Translations under genes and position numbers: made by a program | The notes under the pieces: generated by a model | What the model was told of the DNA's origin: nothing | Seen by the model: the letters and a program-made list of their open reading frames with translations, nothing else | Database searches by the model: none | Shown: piece after piece, positions 12,957 to 25,615 of the stretch | Position numbering within the stretch: position 1 is the stretch's first letter | Layout: each line of letters opens with the position of its first letter | NCBI GenBank assembly: GCA_913048465.1 | Contig: CAJWVO010000001.1 | Span: 62,001 to 126,000, forward strand | Reading direction: 5' to 3' | Source: an uncultured Nitrosomonadales bacterium | GTDB taxonomy: Bacteria; Pseudomonadota; Gammaproteobacteria; Burkholderiales; Methylophilaceae | Length of the DNA: 64,000 nucleotides

Positions 12957-14310
12957 CTCATCATTTCTCAATGATGACGCTACCATTGCCGCTATTGCGA
13001 CTGCTGCAGGGATGGGCGGTGTTGGTGTAATCAGGATATCTGGCCCTGACGCATTCCCGATAGCTCAGCAAATAACCCACGTCCAAACCATAGAATCTCA
13101 TCGGGCGACACTCTCTTCCTTTTCATCTAAAGACGGACAATTATTAGATAGAGGCTTATTGTTAGGTTTTAGAGCTCCGAAATCATTTACAGGTGAGGAT
13201 GTGGTTGAGTTTCAACTTCATGGAGGCCCCGCCTTATTACAAACATTGCTCAAGGAAGTTCTAAATTTAGGGGCTCGAATGGCAATGCCTGGAGAATTTA
13301 CTTATCGAGCCTTCGTTAATAACAAGCTTGATTTGACACAAGCAGAAGCTGTTTCCGATATTATTAATGCTTCTACCAAAAACGCAGTCATTAATGCAGC
13401 AAATTCACTAAAAGGTGATTTCTCGAGTAAAATCAATAACTTATTGAAATATTTAATTGATATTCGCATGTATATTGAGGCTTGTTTAGATTTCCCTGAA
13501 GAAGAGATAGATTTTATTGAAAAAGGACAAATTAAAGCAAAAATTGAATCCATTAGACAATCAATCCTAGACTTAAATAAAATTGCTACAAAAGGACAAA
13601 TTATCCAAGACGGGTTTCAGGTTTGTTTAGTAGGCAAACCAAATGTTGGCAAATCAACCTTAATTAATCTTTTTTCAAAAGAGGAAGTGGCTATTGTTAC
13701 CAACATTCCTGGTACAACTCGAGATCCTGTAAGGGCGTCTATAAGCTTAAATGGAATACCAATAAACTTTGTGGATACAGCGGGAATTCGGGAAACGAAT
13801 GATGTCGTTGAGAAGGCTGGAATAGACAAAACTAGAGCAATTATCGAAAGATCAGCTCTTGTAGTTGTTTTGCTTGATGACGAGTCGGAAATAAAGGATT
13901 ATTCTGATCAAAATATTTTCTCTGACGATATGAATATAATCTGGGTTATAAATAAGATTGATCTATCTTCCAAAGCAGCAAAAGTCACCCATTTTGAGAA
14001 GAACCCCTTAGTTTATGTATCGGCCAAGTGTGACTTGGGTATAGATTTGTTGGAAAATGAAATTTTAAAATCCTTTGGTTTAGAAAGCTTAGATGCGAAT
14101 GAGCAATTATTTTCATCAAGACAAAGACATCTAGAGGCTTTGAAACAAATTAACGGTTATTTATTCAATGCTCTAGGGAAGCTAGAACAGCCTGAATTAG
14201 TTGCCGAAGAATTATTATTAGCTCAAAAAGAAATGTCCTCCATTACAGGAGAGTTTTCAACAGAAGATCTGCTAGGTGAAATATTTAGCCGTTTTTGTAT
14301 TGGTAAATAA
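12949..14310 (+). CDS. mnmE: tRNA modification GTPase MnmE
   Basis: This 453-aa GTPase works with MnmG to install 5-carboxymethylaminomethyl groups on U34 of certain tRNAs. An N-terminal tetrahydrofolate-binding domain (ATAAGMGGVGVIRISGP) precedes the helical domain with an inserted G domain: G1 GKPNVGKST, G2/G3 PGTTRD and DTAG, G4 NKID. The C-terminus is the conserved FCIGK. The start overlaps yidC. Two parS sites follow immediately after the stop. Confidence 0.97.
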   Translation: MVNSSFLNDDATIAAIATAAGMGGVGVIRISGPDAFPIAQQITHVQTIESHRATLSSFSSKDGQLLDRGLLLGFRAPKSFTGEDVVEFQLHGGPALLQTLLKEVLNLGARMAMPGEFTYRAFVNNKLDLTQAEAVSDIINASTKNAVINAANSLKGDFSSKINNLLKYLIDIRMYIEACLDFPEEEIDFIEKGQIKAKIESIRQSILDLNKIATKGQIIQDGFQVCLVGKPNVGKSTLINLFSKEEVAIVTNIPGTTRDPVRASISLNGIPINFVDTAGIRETNDVVEKAGIDKTRAIIERSALVVVLLDDESEIKDYSDQNIFSDDMNIIWVINKIDLSSKAAKVTHFEKNPLVYVSAKCDLGIDLLENEILKSFGLESLDANEQLFSSRQRHLEALKQINGYLFNALGKLEQPELVAEELLLAQKEMSSITGEFSTEDLLGEIFSRFCIGK

Positions 14311-14326
14311 TGTTTCACGTGAAACA
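14311..14326. promoter_or_regulatory. parS: parS centromere site 1
   Basis: The 16-base perfect palindrome TGTTTCACGTGAAACA is the canonical bacterial parS sequence bound by ParB. It begins right after the mnmE stop codon. ParA and ParB are encoded 2.6-4.2 kb downstream, so the whole ParABS system is present here. Confidence 0.95.
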
Positions 14327-14347
14327 TTAATTTATCTTTTATCACTT

Positions 14348-14363
14348 TGTTTCACGTGAAACA
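14348..14363. promoter_or_regulatory. parS: parS centromere site 2
   Basis: A second exact copy of TGTTTCACGTGAAACA lies 37 bases downstream of the first, in the mnmE-mnmG gap. Two perfect sites in one short gap form a local ParB loading cluster near the origin. It lies just upstream of the probable mnmG promoter, so ParB binding could affect that gene. Confidence 0.95.
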
Positions 14364-14380
14364 TCACTATTTAGAAACTT

Positions 14381-14408
14381 TTTACAGTAAAATTGCCAAA
14401 TATATATT
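14381..14408 (+). promoter_or_regulatory. Candidate sigma-70 promoter of mnmG
   Basis: TTTACA at 14381-14386 and TATATT at 14403-14408 are spaced by 16 bases, 19 bases upstream of the mnmG ATG. It is a good match to consensus and would drive mnmG-rsmG-parA-parB. It sits 17 bases after the second parS. Confidence 0.55.
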
Positions 14409-14427
14409 TTTTTTAAATTAAAACTAC

Positions 14428-16323
14428 ATGAATTTTCCTAATCAGTTTGATGTTATTGTCATTGGCGGCGGACATGCTGGTACAGAAGCTTGTTTAGCTT
14501 CCGCACGCATGGGAAAAAAAACTTTATTGATTACCCATAATCTTGAAACTCTAGGTCAAATGTCATGTAACCCCTCTATAGGTGGAATTGGTAAAGGCCA
14601 CCTGGTCAAAGAAATTGATGCATTGGGTGGTATTATGGGCAAAGCTGCTGACAGAGCGGGCATTCATTTTAGAACACTTAATGCAAGCAAAGGTCCTGCA
14701 GTAAGGGCAACAAGAGCACAAGCCGATCGTGTTTTGTATCGTTCAGCTGTAAGATCTTTTCTGGAAAATCAAGAAAACTTATGGATTTTTCAACAACCTG
14801 TCGATGATATAATTATAGAAAACGATACTGTGACCGGAGTGGTAACGGAATCAGGGATTATTTTTAAGGCTTTAAAAATAATATTGACCGCAGGAACCTT
14901 TCTTCAGGGTGTCGTACACATTGGTTTAGATAATTATGAGGCTGGAAGAGCGGGAGATCCATCAGCAAAAAGTTTAGCATCCCGTCTTAGATCCTTAAAT
15001 TTACCGATAGGTAGACTTAAAACAGGAACACCACCGAGAATAGATGGGCGATCAATTGATTACAGTGTCATGGATGAGCAGCCAGGTGACAAACCCATAC
15101 CGTATTTTTCAAGAGTGGATAATGATGTCAAATACTCAGATCAAATTTCTTGTTGGATTACCCATACCAATGATGAGACACATAATATTATTCGAGGTGG
15201 TTTAGATCGATCACCTATGTATACCGGCGTGATTGAAGGGATAGGTCCGCGCTACTGTCCGTCTATTGAAGATAAAATACATCGTTTTGCAGATAAAGAG
15301 TCACATCAAATTTTTTTAGAGCCAGAAGGTTTAAATACTCATGAAGTGTATCCAAATGGAATCTCAACCAGCCTCCCTTTTGATGTTCAATATGAATTAG
15401 TTAGATCAATTAAGGGGCTTGAAAACGCTTTTATTCTTCGCCCTGGATATGCCATAGAGTATGATTACTTTGATCCAAGGAACTTACATAAATCGCTTGA
15501 AACAAAAAGTATCTCGGGGTTATATTTCGCTGGGCAAATTAATGGCACCACTGGATACGAAGAGGCTGCTGCTCAAGGACTGTTGGCTGGAATTAATGCT
15601 GCTTTGAGTATTGATCAAGAAGATGTTTGGTGTCCGACTAGGGAAGAAGCTTATATTGGTGTGCTTATTGATGATTTGATTACTCGAGGGGTCACCGAAC
15701 CCTATCGAATGTTTACGAGCAGAGCCGAGTATCGATTGCTGTTAAGAGAGGATAATGCCGACATTAGACTAACGTCAATTGGGCATAAATTAGGGGTGGT
15801 TAGTGACCAGCAATATCAAGATTTAATCAATAAAAACAATAAGATAGCTGAATGTAAGCAGTATTTATCTAAGCTGATGGTAAAACCAGCAGATGTATCT
15901 GAAGAGGCGCAATTACAAATATTTGGCAAAAAATTAGAGAGAGAATATTCGGCCTTTGAGTTGATTAAGAGGCCAAGCGTTGAAGTTAATCAACTTTTAC
16001 ATAGCTTGCAGAAAAGCCATGAGTTTTCACAAGAAGTGATTCAGCAGGTTGAGATTGCTGCAAAGTATTCTGGTTATATTGATAGACAAAAAGATGAAAT
16101 ATTAAAAATACAGTCTCAATACGATTTAAGTATTCCTGAAGGAATAAATTATCATGAAATCAATGGTTTAAGTAATGAGGCCATACAAAAATTAGAACAA
16201 ATTAAACCAGAAAATATAAGACAAGCAAGTCAAATTTCCGGCATTACCCCAGCTAATATAGCTTTAATTGTGGTGTATTTGAAAAAAAACAATTTACTAA
16301 AAAATAAGAAATTAAAGGCTTAG
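14428..16323 (+). CDS. mnmG: tRNA uridine-5-carboxymethylaminomethyl modification enzyme MnmG
   Basis: This 631-aa FAD-dependent partner of MnmE (also GidA) has the N-terminal dinucleotide-binding motif [10 protein letters not shown] (about residues 12-21). It also has the family blocks [24 protein letters not shown] (in part), [11 protein letters not shown] and [10 protein letters not shown], plus the C-terminal helical region ending with [14 protein letters not shown]. Length is normal for the family. It is followed after one base by rsmG, an ancient gene order. Confidence 0.97.
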   Translation: MNFPNQFDVIVIGGGHAGTEACLASARMGKKTLLITHNLETLGQMSCNPSIGGIGKGHLVKEIDALGGIMGKAADRAGIHFRTLNASKGPAVRATRAQADRVLYRSAVRSFLENQENLWIFQQPVDDIIIENDTVTGVVTESGIIFKALKIILTAGTFLQGVVHIGLDNYEAGRAGDPSAKSLASRLRSLNLPIGRLKTGTPPRIDGRSIDYSVMDEQPGDKPIPYFSRVDNDVKYSDQISCWITHTNDETHNIIRGGLDRSPMYTGVIEGIGPRYCPSIEDKIHRFADKESHQIFLEPEGLNTHEVYPNGISTSLPFDVQYELVRSIKGLENAFILRPGYAIEYDYFDPRNLHKSLETKSISGLYFAGQINGTTGYEEAAAQGLLAGINAALSIDQEDVWCPTREEAYIGVLIDDLITRGVTEPYRMFTSRAEYRLLLREDNADIRLTSIGHKLGVVSDQQYQDLINKNNKIAECKQYLSKLMVKPADVSEEAQLQIFGKKLEREYSAFELIKRPSVEVNQLLHSLQKSHEFSQEVIQQVEIAAKYSGYIDRQKDEILKIQSQYDLSIPEGINYHEINGLSNEAIQKLEQIKPENIRQASQISGITPANIALIVVYLKKNNLLKNKKLKA

Positions 16324-16324
16324 C

Positions 16325-16936
16325 TTGAATTCATTAATTTCAGAGGGACTTAATGAGCTAGGATACGAAAACGATCCTTTATTAATTGAAAAATTAGAGA
16401 TTTATTTAGCAACATTAAAAAAGTGGAATAGGGTATATAACTTAACGGCCATTGATGAAGATAGCGAAATCATCGTAAAGCATTTTCTTGATAGCTTAAG
16501 TGTTAATCAGTATATACAAAATTCAGGACGGGTTTTAGATGTTGGCACAGGCGCAGGTTTCCCTGGGTTGATTTTGGCACTTTTTAATTCTGAAAAATCA
16601 TTTGTTTTAGTGGATGGGGTTTCAAAAAAAATAAGTTTTTTACAAGAGATGATTGGTAAATTAAATCTAAAAAATGTAATAGCGGTTCACACCAAGGTTG
16701 AGCAATATTATGTAGTTGAGCAGTTTGATATCATTATTTCAAGGGCTTTTGCTGATATAAAAAAAATGACTAAACTAACAAGTCATTTAATCAAAGATGG
16801 TGGAAAGTTTATTGCAATGAAAGGACCTGATGTCATGAGCGAGTTAGATGATATAAGCTTACCATTTGAGCATCACGATATAACTGTCCCTTTTTTAGAA
16901 GGTACAAGAAAAATAATTGAGATTAAAAATTCATGA
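16325..16936 (+). CDS. rsmG: 16S rRNA (guanine-527-N7)-methyltransferase
   Basis: This 203-aa Rossmann methyltransferase modifies G527 of 16S rRNA using S-adenosylmethionine. The SAM motif VLDVGTGAGFPGLILAL lies at about residues 72-88, preceded by YNLTAI and followed by ISRAFADI. The start is TTG, one base after the mnmG stop. The last 4 bases overlap the parA start. Confidence 0.93.
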   Translation: MNSLISEGLNELGYENDPLLIEKLEIYLATLKKWNRVYNLTAIDEDSEIIVKHFLDSLSVNQYIQNSGRVLDVGTGAGFPGLILALFNSEKSFVLVDGVSKKISFLQEMIGKLNLKNVIAVHTKVEQYYVVEQFDIIISRAFADIKKMTKLTSHLIKDGGKFIAMKGPDVMSELDDISLPFEHHDITVPFLEGTRKIIEIKNS

Positions 16937-17694
16937 CAAAAATTCTGGCAATATCTAATCAAAAAGGTGGGGTTGGTAAGACAACTACCGCAGTTAATTT
17001 ATCAGCAGCCTTGGGCATGAAAGGGAAAAAGGTCTTATTAGTAGATTTAGATCCTCAGGGAAATGCAACTTCATCTTCAGGTCTTGAAAAAAATAAATTA
17101 ATAGATACGGCATATGATTTATTTATAAACGATAGTGAGACGAAATCAGTAATTGTAAAAACTAAATTTTATGATCTTATTCCTGCCAATCAAAATTTAG
17201 CAGCCGCTGAATTGGAGTTGGTAGGGGTCAAAAATCGTGAGGCACAATTGAAAAATAAACTTCATCAAAATAATCAATACGATTATATTTTGTTAGATTG
17301 CCCACCATCATTAGGGTTGATTACTATTAATGCATTAACCGCTGCACATTCAGTTTTAATTCCTATGCAATGTGAATATTTTGCATTAGAAGGACTGACT
17401 GACTTAGTAAACACAATAAAAAAAATAAAAAAACACATTAATACAGAAATACAAATTGAAGGTTTGCTGAGAACTATTTATGATCGAAGAAATAAATTAA
17501 CTAAAGAAGTATCAGATCAATTATCTGCTTATTTCCCAAACAAAGTCTACAAAACAATTGTTCCTCGAAATGTGAGGATTGCTGAAGCACCAAGCCACGG
17601 AAAATCTGCGATACAGTTTGATAAACGTTCAAAAGGAGCGAAGGCATATTTAGAGTTGGCTGATGAAATTATTGAGAAAGAAGGAAGTGTTTAA
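16933..17694 (+). CDS. parA: Chromosome partitioning ATPase ParA
   Basis: This 253-aa Soj/ParA ATPase has a deviant Walker A motif KGGVGKTT at residues 11-18 and DLDPQGNAT following. The DCPPSLGLITINAL block is characteristic of the chromosomal type, and there is no N-terminal HTH as in plasmid type Ia proteins. It drives segregation of ParB-parS complexes over the nucleoid. It overlaps rsmG by 4 bases and precedes parB by 2 bases. Confidence 0.95.
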   Translation: MTKILAISNQKGGVGKTTTAVNLSAALGMKGKKVLLVDLDPQGNATSSSGLEKNKLIDTAYDLFINDSETKSVIVKTKFYDLIPANQNLAAAELELVGVKNREAQLKNKLHQNNQYDYILLDCPPSLGLITINALTAAHSVLIPMQCEYFALEGLTDLVNTIKKIKKHINTEIQIEGLLRTIYDRRNKLTKEVSDQLSAYFPNKVYKTIVPRNVRIAEAPSHGKSAIQFDKRSKGAKAYLELADEIIEKEGSV

Positions 17695-17696
17695 TT

Positions 17697-18578
17697 ATGT
17701 CAAAAGAGAAAAGATTAGGCAGAGGTTTAAGTGCGCTATTTGAATCAGAAATTGAAGAGGATCAGGTTCAAGAAAAACCCTTAAAAGGAGAAATGATCGA
17801 AAATGTTTCGGTGGATCAATTAAGTCCTGGGCAGTATCAGCCAAGGAAAAGATTTGATGAAGTATCTCTTCAAGAATTAGCTGATTCAATAATCGAACAA
17901 GGTCTAATGCAGCCAGTTATTGTTCGTAAATCAGATAATAATTTCGAGATTATTGCAGGTGAAAGAAGATGGCGTGCAGCTAAATTAGCAAAGTTAAATA
18001 CTATCCCTGTAATTGTCCGCGATATTAATGATCGAACAGCATCTATTATCGCCTTGATAGAAAATATGCAAAGGGTAGATTTATCTTCTATTGAGGAAGC
18101 TGAAGGAATAAAAAAAATGATTGATGAGTTTGGCATGACTCATGAAGAAGCTTCAGATGCAGTAGGGAAGTCAAGATCAGCTGTGTCAAACTTGCTTAGG
18201 CTGCTTCAATTGACCGATTTTGTAAAAGATAAGCTTAATTTAGGCCATATTGACATGGGTCATGCAAGGGCATTAATTTCTTTATCTGCTGACCAGCAAA
18301 ATATGGTTTGCCAAAAAATTATTAATGAAAAGTTATCAGTTCGTAAAGTTGAAGAGTTGATTCAATCTGGAATTACGAAGGTAAACAATAAAAAAATATC
18401 GAAAGATAACAATAAAAATAATGATATTGAAATACTGCAAAAAGAGTTTTCAGACAAATTAGGGTTTCCAGTTACCATTGAGAATAAAAATAATAATTCA
18501 GGTTTAATAAAGATTAAATATCGTAATTTAGATGAATTAGATATCCTCATAAATAAACTAAAATTAAATCAATCATAA
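17697..18578 (+). CDS. parB: Chromosome partitioning protein ParB
   Basis: This 293-aa parS-binding CTPase has an N-terminal ParA-interacting segment (RLGRGLSALFE, residues 6-16) and box I QPRKRFDE. Box II GERRWRA is at 88-94, followed by an HTH (EEASDAVGKSRSAVSNLLRLLQL split over ~145-170). The C-terminal dimerisation domain follows a lysine/asparagine-rich linker. Two perfect parS sites lie 3.3 kb upstream. It closes the mnmG-rsmG-parA-parB unit. Confidence 0.95.
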   Translation: MSKEKRLGRGLSALFESEIEEDQVQEKPLKGEMIENVSVDQLSPGQYQPRKRFDEVSLQELADSIIEQGLMQPVIVRKSDNNFEIIAGERRWRAAKLAKLNTIPVIVRDINDRTASIIALIENMQRVDLSSIEEAEGIKKMIDEFGMTHEEASDAVGKSRSAVSNLLRLLQLTDFVKDKLNLGHIDMGHARALISLSADQQNMVCQKIINEKLSVRKVEELIQSGITKVNNKKISKDNNKNNDIEILQKEFSDKLGFPVTIENKNNNSGLIKIKYRNLDELDILINKLKLNQS

Positions 18579-18582
18579 AGCC

Positions 18583-18611
18583 TTGACTTGTCCTTAATTT
18601 CCATTCAAAAT
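18583..18611 (+). promoter_or_regulatory. Candidate promoter of the ATP synthase operon
   Basis: TTGACT at 18583-18588 is followed after exactly 17 bases by CAAAAT at 18606-18611, in the 68-base gap between parB and atpI. The -35 is strong and the -10 is weak (4 of 6). This gap is the only one before atpI where the operon could start. Confidence 0.45.
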
Positions 18612-18646
18612 TCAGTGTTTTTGTAAGGAACGTTTTCAGTGAGAAT

Positions 18647-19045
18647 ATGAACTTAGATTTATTCTCTGCAAAACTTGGAGGCTTACCCCAACAAATAAAG
18701 AAAATGGTGTTGCGACAATTTATTGTAGCTTCCATTGTATTTTTGTTGCTAGTCATAAACTATTCAATGGCGCTCGGTATGTCACTTTTGATTGGTTTTG
18801 GATCAGTCATTGGCGGTTTTTTATTGGCCTTCCCAATAGCAAAAACAAATATTAAGGGCCAGCCAGGATCAGCAGTTGTGGTTAATTTGATCAAAGCTGA
18901 GTTGGTTAAATTGTTGTTCATAATTGTAACGTTATGGGCAGCTTTTAAGTTTTATGCTGATATTCAGCCTTTTGGATTAGTGTTAGGTTTAGCGATTTCT
19001 GCACTGATGTCAGGATTGGCAATATCAAAGTTAGATAAAAATTAA
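18647..19045 (+). CDS. atpI: ATP synthase subunit I
   Basis: This 132-aa protein has four hydrophobic helices and is positioned as first gene of the F1Fo operon. AtpI is a non-structural protein thought to help assemble the c-ring. Sequence conservation in this family is low, so the call rests on size, topology (GFGSVIGGFLLAFPIAKTNIKG between helices two and three, in part) and location 13 bases before atpB. Confidence 0.85.
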   Translation: MNLDLFSAKLGGLPQQIKKMVLRQFIVASIVFLLLVINYSMALGMSLLIGFGSVIGGFLLAFPIAKTNIKGQPGSAVVVNLIKAELVKLLFIIVTLWAAFKFYADIQPFGLVLGLAISALMSGLAISKLDKN

Positions 19046-19049
19046 TTGA

Positions 19050-19865
<816 letters not shown>

Positions 19866-19884
19866 TTTTTTGAAGGGAATTTAA

Positions 19885-20166
<282 letters not shown>

Positions 20167-20191
20167 TTTAAGTTTTTAATCTGGAGATCAA

Positions 20192-20662
20192 ATGAACATC
20201 CATTTTACTCTAATTGCGCAAGCATTGACCTTTGCAATTTTAATCTGGTTTACAGTTAAATTTGTTTGGCCACCTCTTTTAAACGCAATTGAAAATAGAC
20301 AAAAAGAAATTGCTGATGGTTTAGCAGCTGCCAGGGAGGGTAAAGCCTCTCTTGAAATGGCTGAGAAAAAAACCACAGAAGTTTTGGATGGAGCAAAAGA
20401 GAAGTCATCTGAAATAGTTTCACAGGCTGAAAAAAGAGCAACTGAAATTATTGAAGAGGCTAAGCAAAATGCGAAAACAGACGCAGATCGTATTATTGCA
20501 AACGCTAAATCTGAAATTGATCAAGAAGTTAACAAAGCAAAAGAAGAGCTCAGAGCTCAAGTGGCATCTTTAGCAATTGAGGGAGCACAAAAAATTCTTG
20601 AAAAAGAAATTGATGCAAAAGCTCATAGCGCGATGTTAACAAAACTTTCTAAGGAACTTTAA
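20192..20662 (+). CDS. atpF: ATP synthase Fo subunit b
   Basis: This 156-aa peripheral stalk subunit has one N-terminal transmembrane helix (about residues 6-26) followed by a long charged helix rich in Glu, Lys and Ala that forms the stator coiled coil. It ends in the conserved [18 protein letters not shown] block. It lies 6 bases before atpH. Size matches the usual 156 residues exactly. Confidence 0.96.
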   Translation: MNIHFTLIAQALTFAILIWFTVKFVWPPLLNAIENRQKEIADGLAAAREGKASLEMAEKKTTEVLDGAKEKSSEIVSQAEKRATEIIEEAKQNAKTDADRIIANAKSEIDQEVNKAKEELRAQVASLAIEGAQKILEKEIDAKAHSAMLTKLSKEL

Positions 20663-20668
20663 GAAAAT

Positions 20669-21205
20669 ATGGCTGAAATCTCAACAATAGCTAGACCTTA
20701 TGCACAAGCAGTTTTTGATCTTGCAAAAGAACAAAAACAACTACAAGCATGGTCTGAAACTCTGAGCTTACTATCTCATGTTGTTGATGATGAAGCTGTA
20801 AAGTCTGTAATTAATGATTCAAAGACACTGGATACAGATAAAGAAAAATTACTCCTAGATATTTGTAAAAAGAATATTAATAAGGAAGGTGAAAACTTTA
20901 TAAAATTGCTCATTGAAAATAAACGCTTATTGATTTTACCCTTCATCAGTGAAGCGTTTGAAAATTTAAAAGCAAATGAGGAAGGATCTGTGACGGCCAA
21001 TATTGTAGTTGCGACTAAGATTACAAAAAAAGAAACAGACGAAATAATTAAGAACTTAGAAAAAAAATTAAATAAAAAAATTGAAGCTACCGTTGAAATA
21101 GACCAATCTATTTTGGGCGGTAGTGTAATTACTGTAGGTGACACAGTCATAGATGCCTCAGTAAAAGGACAACTTGAAAGTTTAGCTTTCTCAATGAAAG
21201 CGTAA
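20669..21205 (+). CDS. atpH: ATP synthase F1 subunit delta
   Basis: This 178-aa subunit joins the peripheral stalk to the top of F1. The N-terminal [16 protein letters not shown] and the C-terminal [25 protein letters not shown] blocks (in part) are diagnostic of the delta/OSCP family. It is in the usual position between atpF and atpA, 17 bases before the latter. Confidence 0.96.
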   Translation: MAEISTIARPYAQAVFDLAKEQKQLQAWSETLSLLSHVVDDEAVKSVINDSKTLDTDKEKLLLDICKKNINKEGENFIKLLIENKRLLILPFISEAFENLKANEEGSVTANIVVATKITKKETDEIIKNLEKKLNKKIEATVEIDQSILGGSVITVGDTVIDASVKGQLESLAFSMKA

Positions 21206-21222
21206 TTACCCAGGAGAAAATA

Positions 21223-22764
21223 ATGCAATTATCAACCTCAGAAATTAGTGAACTGATTAAAAGTCGGATCAAAGATTTCAAATCTTCGTCAGAGGCACGT
21301 ACTCAGGGTACCGTTGTATCAGTTACAGACGGTATTGTACGTATACATGGTTTATCAAATGTTATGTCTGGAGAAATGATTGAGTTCCCTGGCAATACTT
21401 ACGGTATGGCTCTTAACCTGGAAAGAGACTCAGTAGGTGCTGTTGTGCTTGGTGATTACGAACACATTTCTGAAGGTGATACGTGTAAATGTACGGGTAA
21501 GATTCTGGAAGTCCCTGTTGGACCTGAATTGGTTGGTCGTGTTGTTGATGCTTTGGGTAATCCATTAGATGGCAAAGGTCCAATCAAATCAAAATTAACG
21601 GATAAAATTGAAAAAGTTGCTCCTGGTGTTATTGATAGAAAATCTGTTTCACAACCAGTTCAAACTGGACTTAAATCTGTTGATTCTATGGTGCCGATTG
21701 GTCGAGGTCAGCGAGAATTAATTATTGGCGACAGGCAAACTGGTAAAACAGCTGTAGCTGTGGATGCGATTATCAACCAAAGAGGTCAAAACATGACCTG
21801 TATTTATGTTGCAATTGGTCAAAAAGCTTCAACCATTGCTAACGTGGTTAGAAAACTAGAAGAAACCGGTGCAATGGAATACACCACTGTTGTTGTTGCA
21901 TCAGCATCTGATTCAGCTGCGCTTCAATTCTTAGCCCCATATGCCGGATGTACAATGGGTGAGTATTTTAGAGATCGTGGAGAAGACTCATTAATAATAT
22001 ATGATGACTTGAGTAAACAAGCTGTTGCTTATCGTCAAATCTCATTGCTTTTAAGAAGACCTCCAGGTCGTGAAGCTTATCCTGGTGACGTGTTCTATAT
22101 TCATTCACGTTTATTAGAAAGAGCTGCTCGAGTAAATGAAGAATATGTTGAAAAGTTTACTAAGGGCAAAGTGAAAGGCAAAACGGGTTCATTAACTGCG
22201 CTTCCTGTTATTGAAACTGCGGCTGGTGACGTGTCAGCTTTCGTTCCAACGAACGTTATTTCTATTACAGACGGTCAGATCTTCTTAGAATCTGATTTGT
22301 TTAACGCGGGTATTCGACCAGCTATTAACGCTGGTATCTCTGTGTCTCGAGTTGGTGGCGCTGCCCAGACTAAGGTAATTAAAAAGCTTGGTGGCGGTGT
22401 GCGATTAGCATTAGCTCAGTACCGAGAGCTTGCTGCATTCGCTCAGTTTGCATCTGATCTTGATGAAGCTACAAGAAAACAGTTAGATCGAGGAAGAATG
22501 TTTACTGAATTAATGAAACAGGCTCAGTATAGTCCGTTAAGTGTTTCTAAAATGGCAGTAACTTTATACGCTGCTAACAACGGCTACTTTGACGATGTGC
22601 CTGTTGAGAAGATTCTTACATGTGAATCAGACCTTCATGGATTTATTGCATCCAAGCATAAAAAGGTAATGGAAAGCATTGAGAAAAATCTTGACCTGTC
22701 TGAAAAAGATGAAAAAGATTTAGTTAAAGCAATTGAAGATTTTAAATCTTCTAGCAAATATTAA
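21223..22764 (+). CDS. atpA: ATP synthase F1 subunit alpha
   Basis: This 513-aa non-catalytic nucleotide-binding subunit has Walker A GDRQTGKT at 169-176 and the arginine-finger region [18 protein letters not shown] in the second half. The length equals that of E. coli AtpA. Codon use is enriched for GGT, CGT and ATC types, consistent with high expression. Confidence 0.98.
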   Translation: MQLSTSEISELIKSRIKDFKSSSEARTQGTVVSVTDGIVRIHGLSNVMSGEMIEFPGNTYGMALNLERDSVGAVVLGDYEHISEGDTCKCTGKILEVPVGPELVGRVVDALGNPLDGKGPIKSKLTDKIEKVAPGVIDRKSVSQPVQTGLKSVDSMVPIGRGQRELIIGDRQTGKTAVAVDAIINQRGQNMTCIYVAIGQKASTIANVVRKLEETGAMEYTTVVVASASDSAALQFLAPYAGCTMGEYFRDRGEDSLIIYDDLSKQAVAYRQISLLLRRPPGREAYPGDVFYIHSRLLERAARVNEEYVEKFTKGKVKGKTGSLTALPVIETAAGDVSAFVPTNVISITDGQIFLESDLFNAGIRPAINAGISVSRVGGAAQTKVIKKLGGGVRLALAQYRELAAFAQFASDLDEATRKQLDRGRMFTELMKQAQYSPLSVSKMAVTLYAANNGYFDDVPVEKILTCESDLHGFIASKHKKVMESIEKNLDLSEKDEKDLVKAIEDFKSSSKY

Positions 22765-22778
22765 TATTTGGAATATTT

Positions 22779-23645
22779 ATGGCTGGTAGTAAAGAAATAA
22801 GAACAAAGATCAAGAGTGTAGAAAATACCAAAAAGATTACTAAGGCGATGGAAATGGTAGCTGCATCAAAAATGCGTAAAGCTCAGGATCGTATGGCTGC
22901 TGCAAGGCCTTATGCTGAAAAAATTAGGAATGTTGCTGCACATCTTTCTTATGCCCAGTCTGAAGCTAAACATCCTTTTTTAGTTTCAAGGGACAAAGTT
23001 AAGAATGTTGGTCTTATTGTTGTTACATCAGACAAAGGATTGTGTGGCGGATTAAATACTAATGTCTTAAGAACATCATTAAATCAAATCAAGAGCTGGG
23101 AAAAAGAAGGAAAAAAAGTCCAAATTGCAGCCATTGGAACTAAAGGTTTCAGTTTCATGAATCGTGTAGGTGCAGACGTGAAGTCCAATATCACAGGGCT
23201 TGGCGATACACCACATTTAAATGATTTAATTGGAAGTATTAAGGTGATGCTGGATTCATATATAAATGGTGAAATTGATCAGCTTTATATATGTTTTACG
23301 AAATTCATTAATACGATGAAACAAGAGCCAATCATGGATCAAGTACTCCCATTAAATGGTGAAAAAATTGGTGCACCTGAAGGGCCATGGGATTATATTT
23401 ATGAGCCAACTGCGGATGCCGTGATAGAAGAATTATTAAAGAGATATATCGAATCAATAATCTATCATGCAGTGGCGGAAAATATGGCATCAGAGCAATC
23501 AGCACGTATGGTTGCAATGAAAGCTGCATCAGATAACGCAGTAAATGTGATTGATGAATTGACGTTGGTTTATAACAAAGCACGTCAGGCAGCAATTACT
23601 AAAGAGATATCAGAAATTGTGGGTGGAGCAGCCGCGGTTTCTTAA
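22779..23645 (+). CDS. atpG: ATP synthase F1 subunit gamma
   Basis: This 288-aa central shaft has the conserved N-terminal coiled-coil helix ([20 protein letters not shown], then [10 protein letters not shown]) and the C-terminal block [14 protein letters not shown] followed by [13 protein letters not shown]. The middle domain has [11 protein letters not shown]. It is in normal operon order between atpA and atpD. Confidence 0.97.
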   Translation: MAGSKEIRTKIKSVENTKKITKAMEMVAASKMRKAQDRMAAARPYAEKIRNVAAHLSYAQSEAKHPFLVSRDKVKNVGLIVVTSDKGLCGGLNTNVLRTSLNQIKSWEKEGKKVQIAAIGTKGFSFMNRVGADVKSNITGLGDTPHLNDLIGSIKVMLDSYINGEIDQLYICFTKFINTMKQEPIMDQVLPLNGEKIGAPEGPWDYIYEPTADAVIEELLKRYIESIIYHAVAENMASEQSARMVAMKAASDNAVNVIDELTLVYNKARQAAITKEISEIVGGAAAVS

Positions 23646-23670
23646 TTTTTAATTTTTTTGAGATGAGTAA

Positions 23671-25113
<1,443 letters not shown>

Positions 25114-25134
25114 TTAATTTTTAGGTTATATCTT

Positions 25135-25554
25135 ATGAGTAAAGTTGTAGTAGATGTTGTAAGTGCTGAAGAGTCTCTCTTTTCAGGTGAGGCTGAATTT
25201 GTAGTTGCTCCATCAGCCATGGGTGAGGTAGGTATATACCCAAACCATGCACCAATGATTACAACCTTAAAGCCTGGTTCTGTTCGAATAAAGTTATCAG
25301 GTAAAAATGATGAAGAGTTGGTGTACGTATCTGGCGGCATCTTGGAAGTGCAACCAGGCTCAGTAACGGTATTGTCTGATACTGCTGTAAGAGGCTCAGA
25401 CCTTGATGAAGCAAAAGCGAATCAAGCTAAGAAACAAGCTGAAGATGTATTAACAAAACAAAAAGGCGATATTGATTATGCAAAAGCACAAGCTGAGCTA
25501 GCTGAGGCTGTTGCTCAAATACAAGCTATTCAGCGTTTACGAAAAAAGAAATAA
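25135..25554 (+). CDS. atpC: ATP synthase F1 subunit epsilon
   Basis: This 139-aa subunit has an N-terminal beta sandwich ([33 protein letters not shown] in part) and a C-terminal helical hairpin ending RLRKKK, which can inhibit ATP hydrolysis in related enzymes. It is the last gene of the operon, followed 16 bases later by an intrinsic terminator. Confidence 0.96.
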   Translation: MSKVVVDVVSAEESLFSGEAEFVVAPSAMGEVGIYPNHAPMITTLKPGSVRIKLSGKNDEELVYVSGGILEVQPGSVTVLSDTAVRGSDLDEAKANQAKKQAEDVLTKQKGDIDYAKAQAELAEAVAQIQAIQRLRKKK

Positions 25555-25570
25555 AAATTCTTAAAAAATA

Positions 25571-25596
25571 AAAAGCAGCTTCTGGCTGCTTTTTTT
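25571..25596 (+). terminator. Intrinsic terminator of the atp operon
   Basis: AAAAGCAGC and GCTGCTTTT form a 9-bp stem around a 5-base loop, followed by further T residues. It sits between atpC and glmU and ends 20 bases before the glmU ATG, so glmU-glmS must be read from a promoter overlapping atpC or by read-through. Confidence 0.85.
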
Positions 25597-25615
25597 GTTT
25601 ATACTCAACATAATT

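Noticed and set aside
25595-25615. Longer glmU start adding seven residues (MFILNII)
   Set aside because: The upstream ATG lies in the T-run of the atp terminator and the family begins at the internal methionine.
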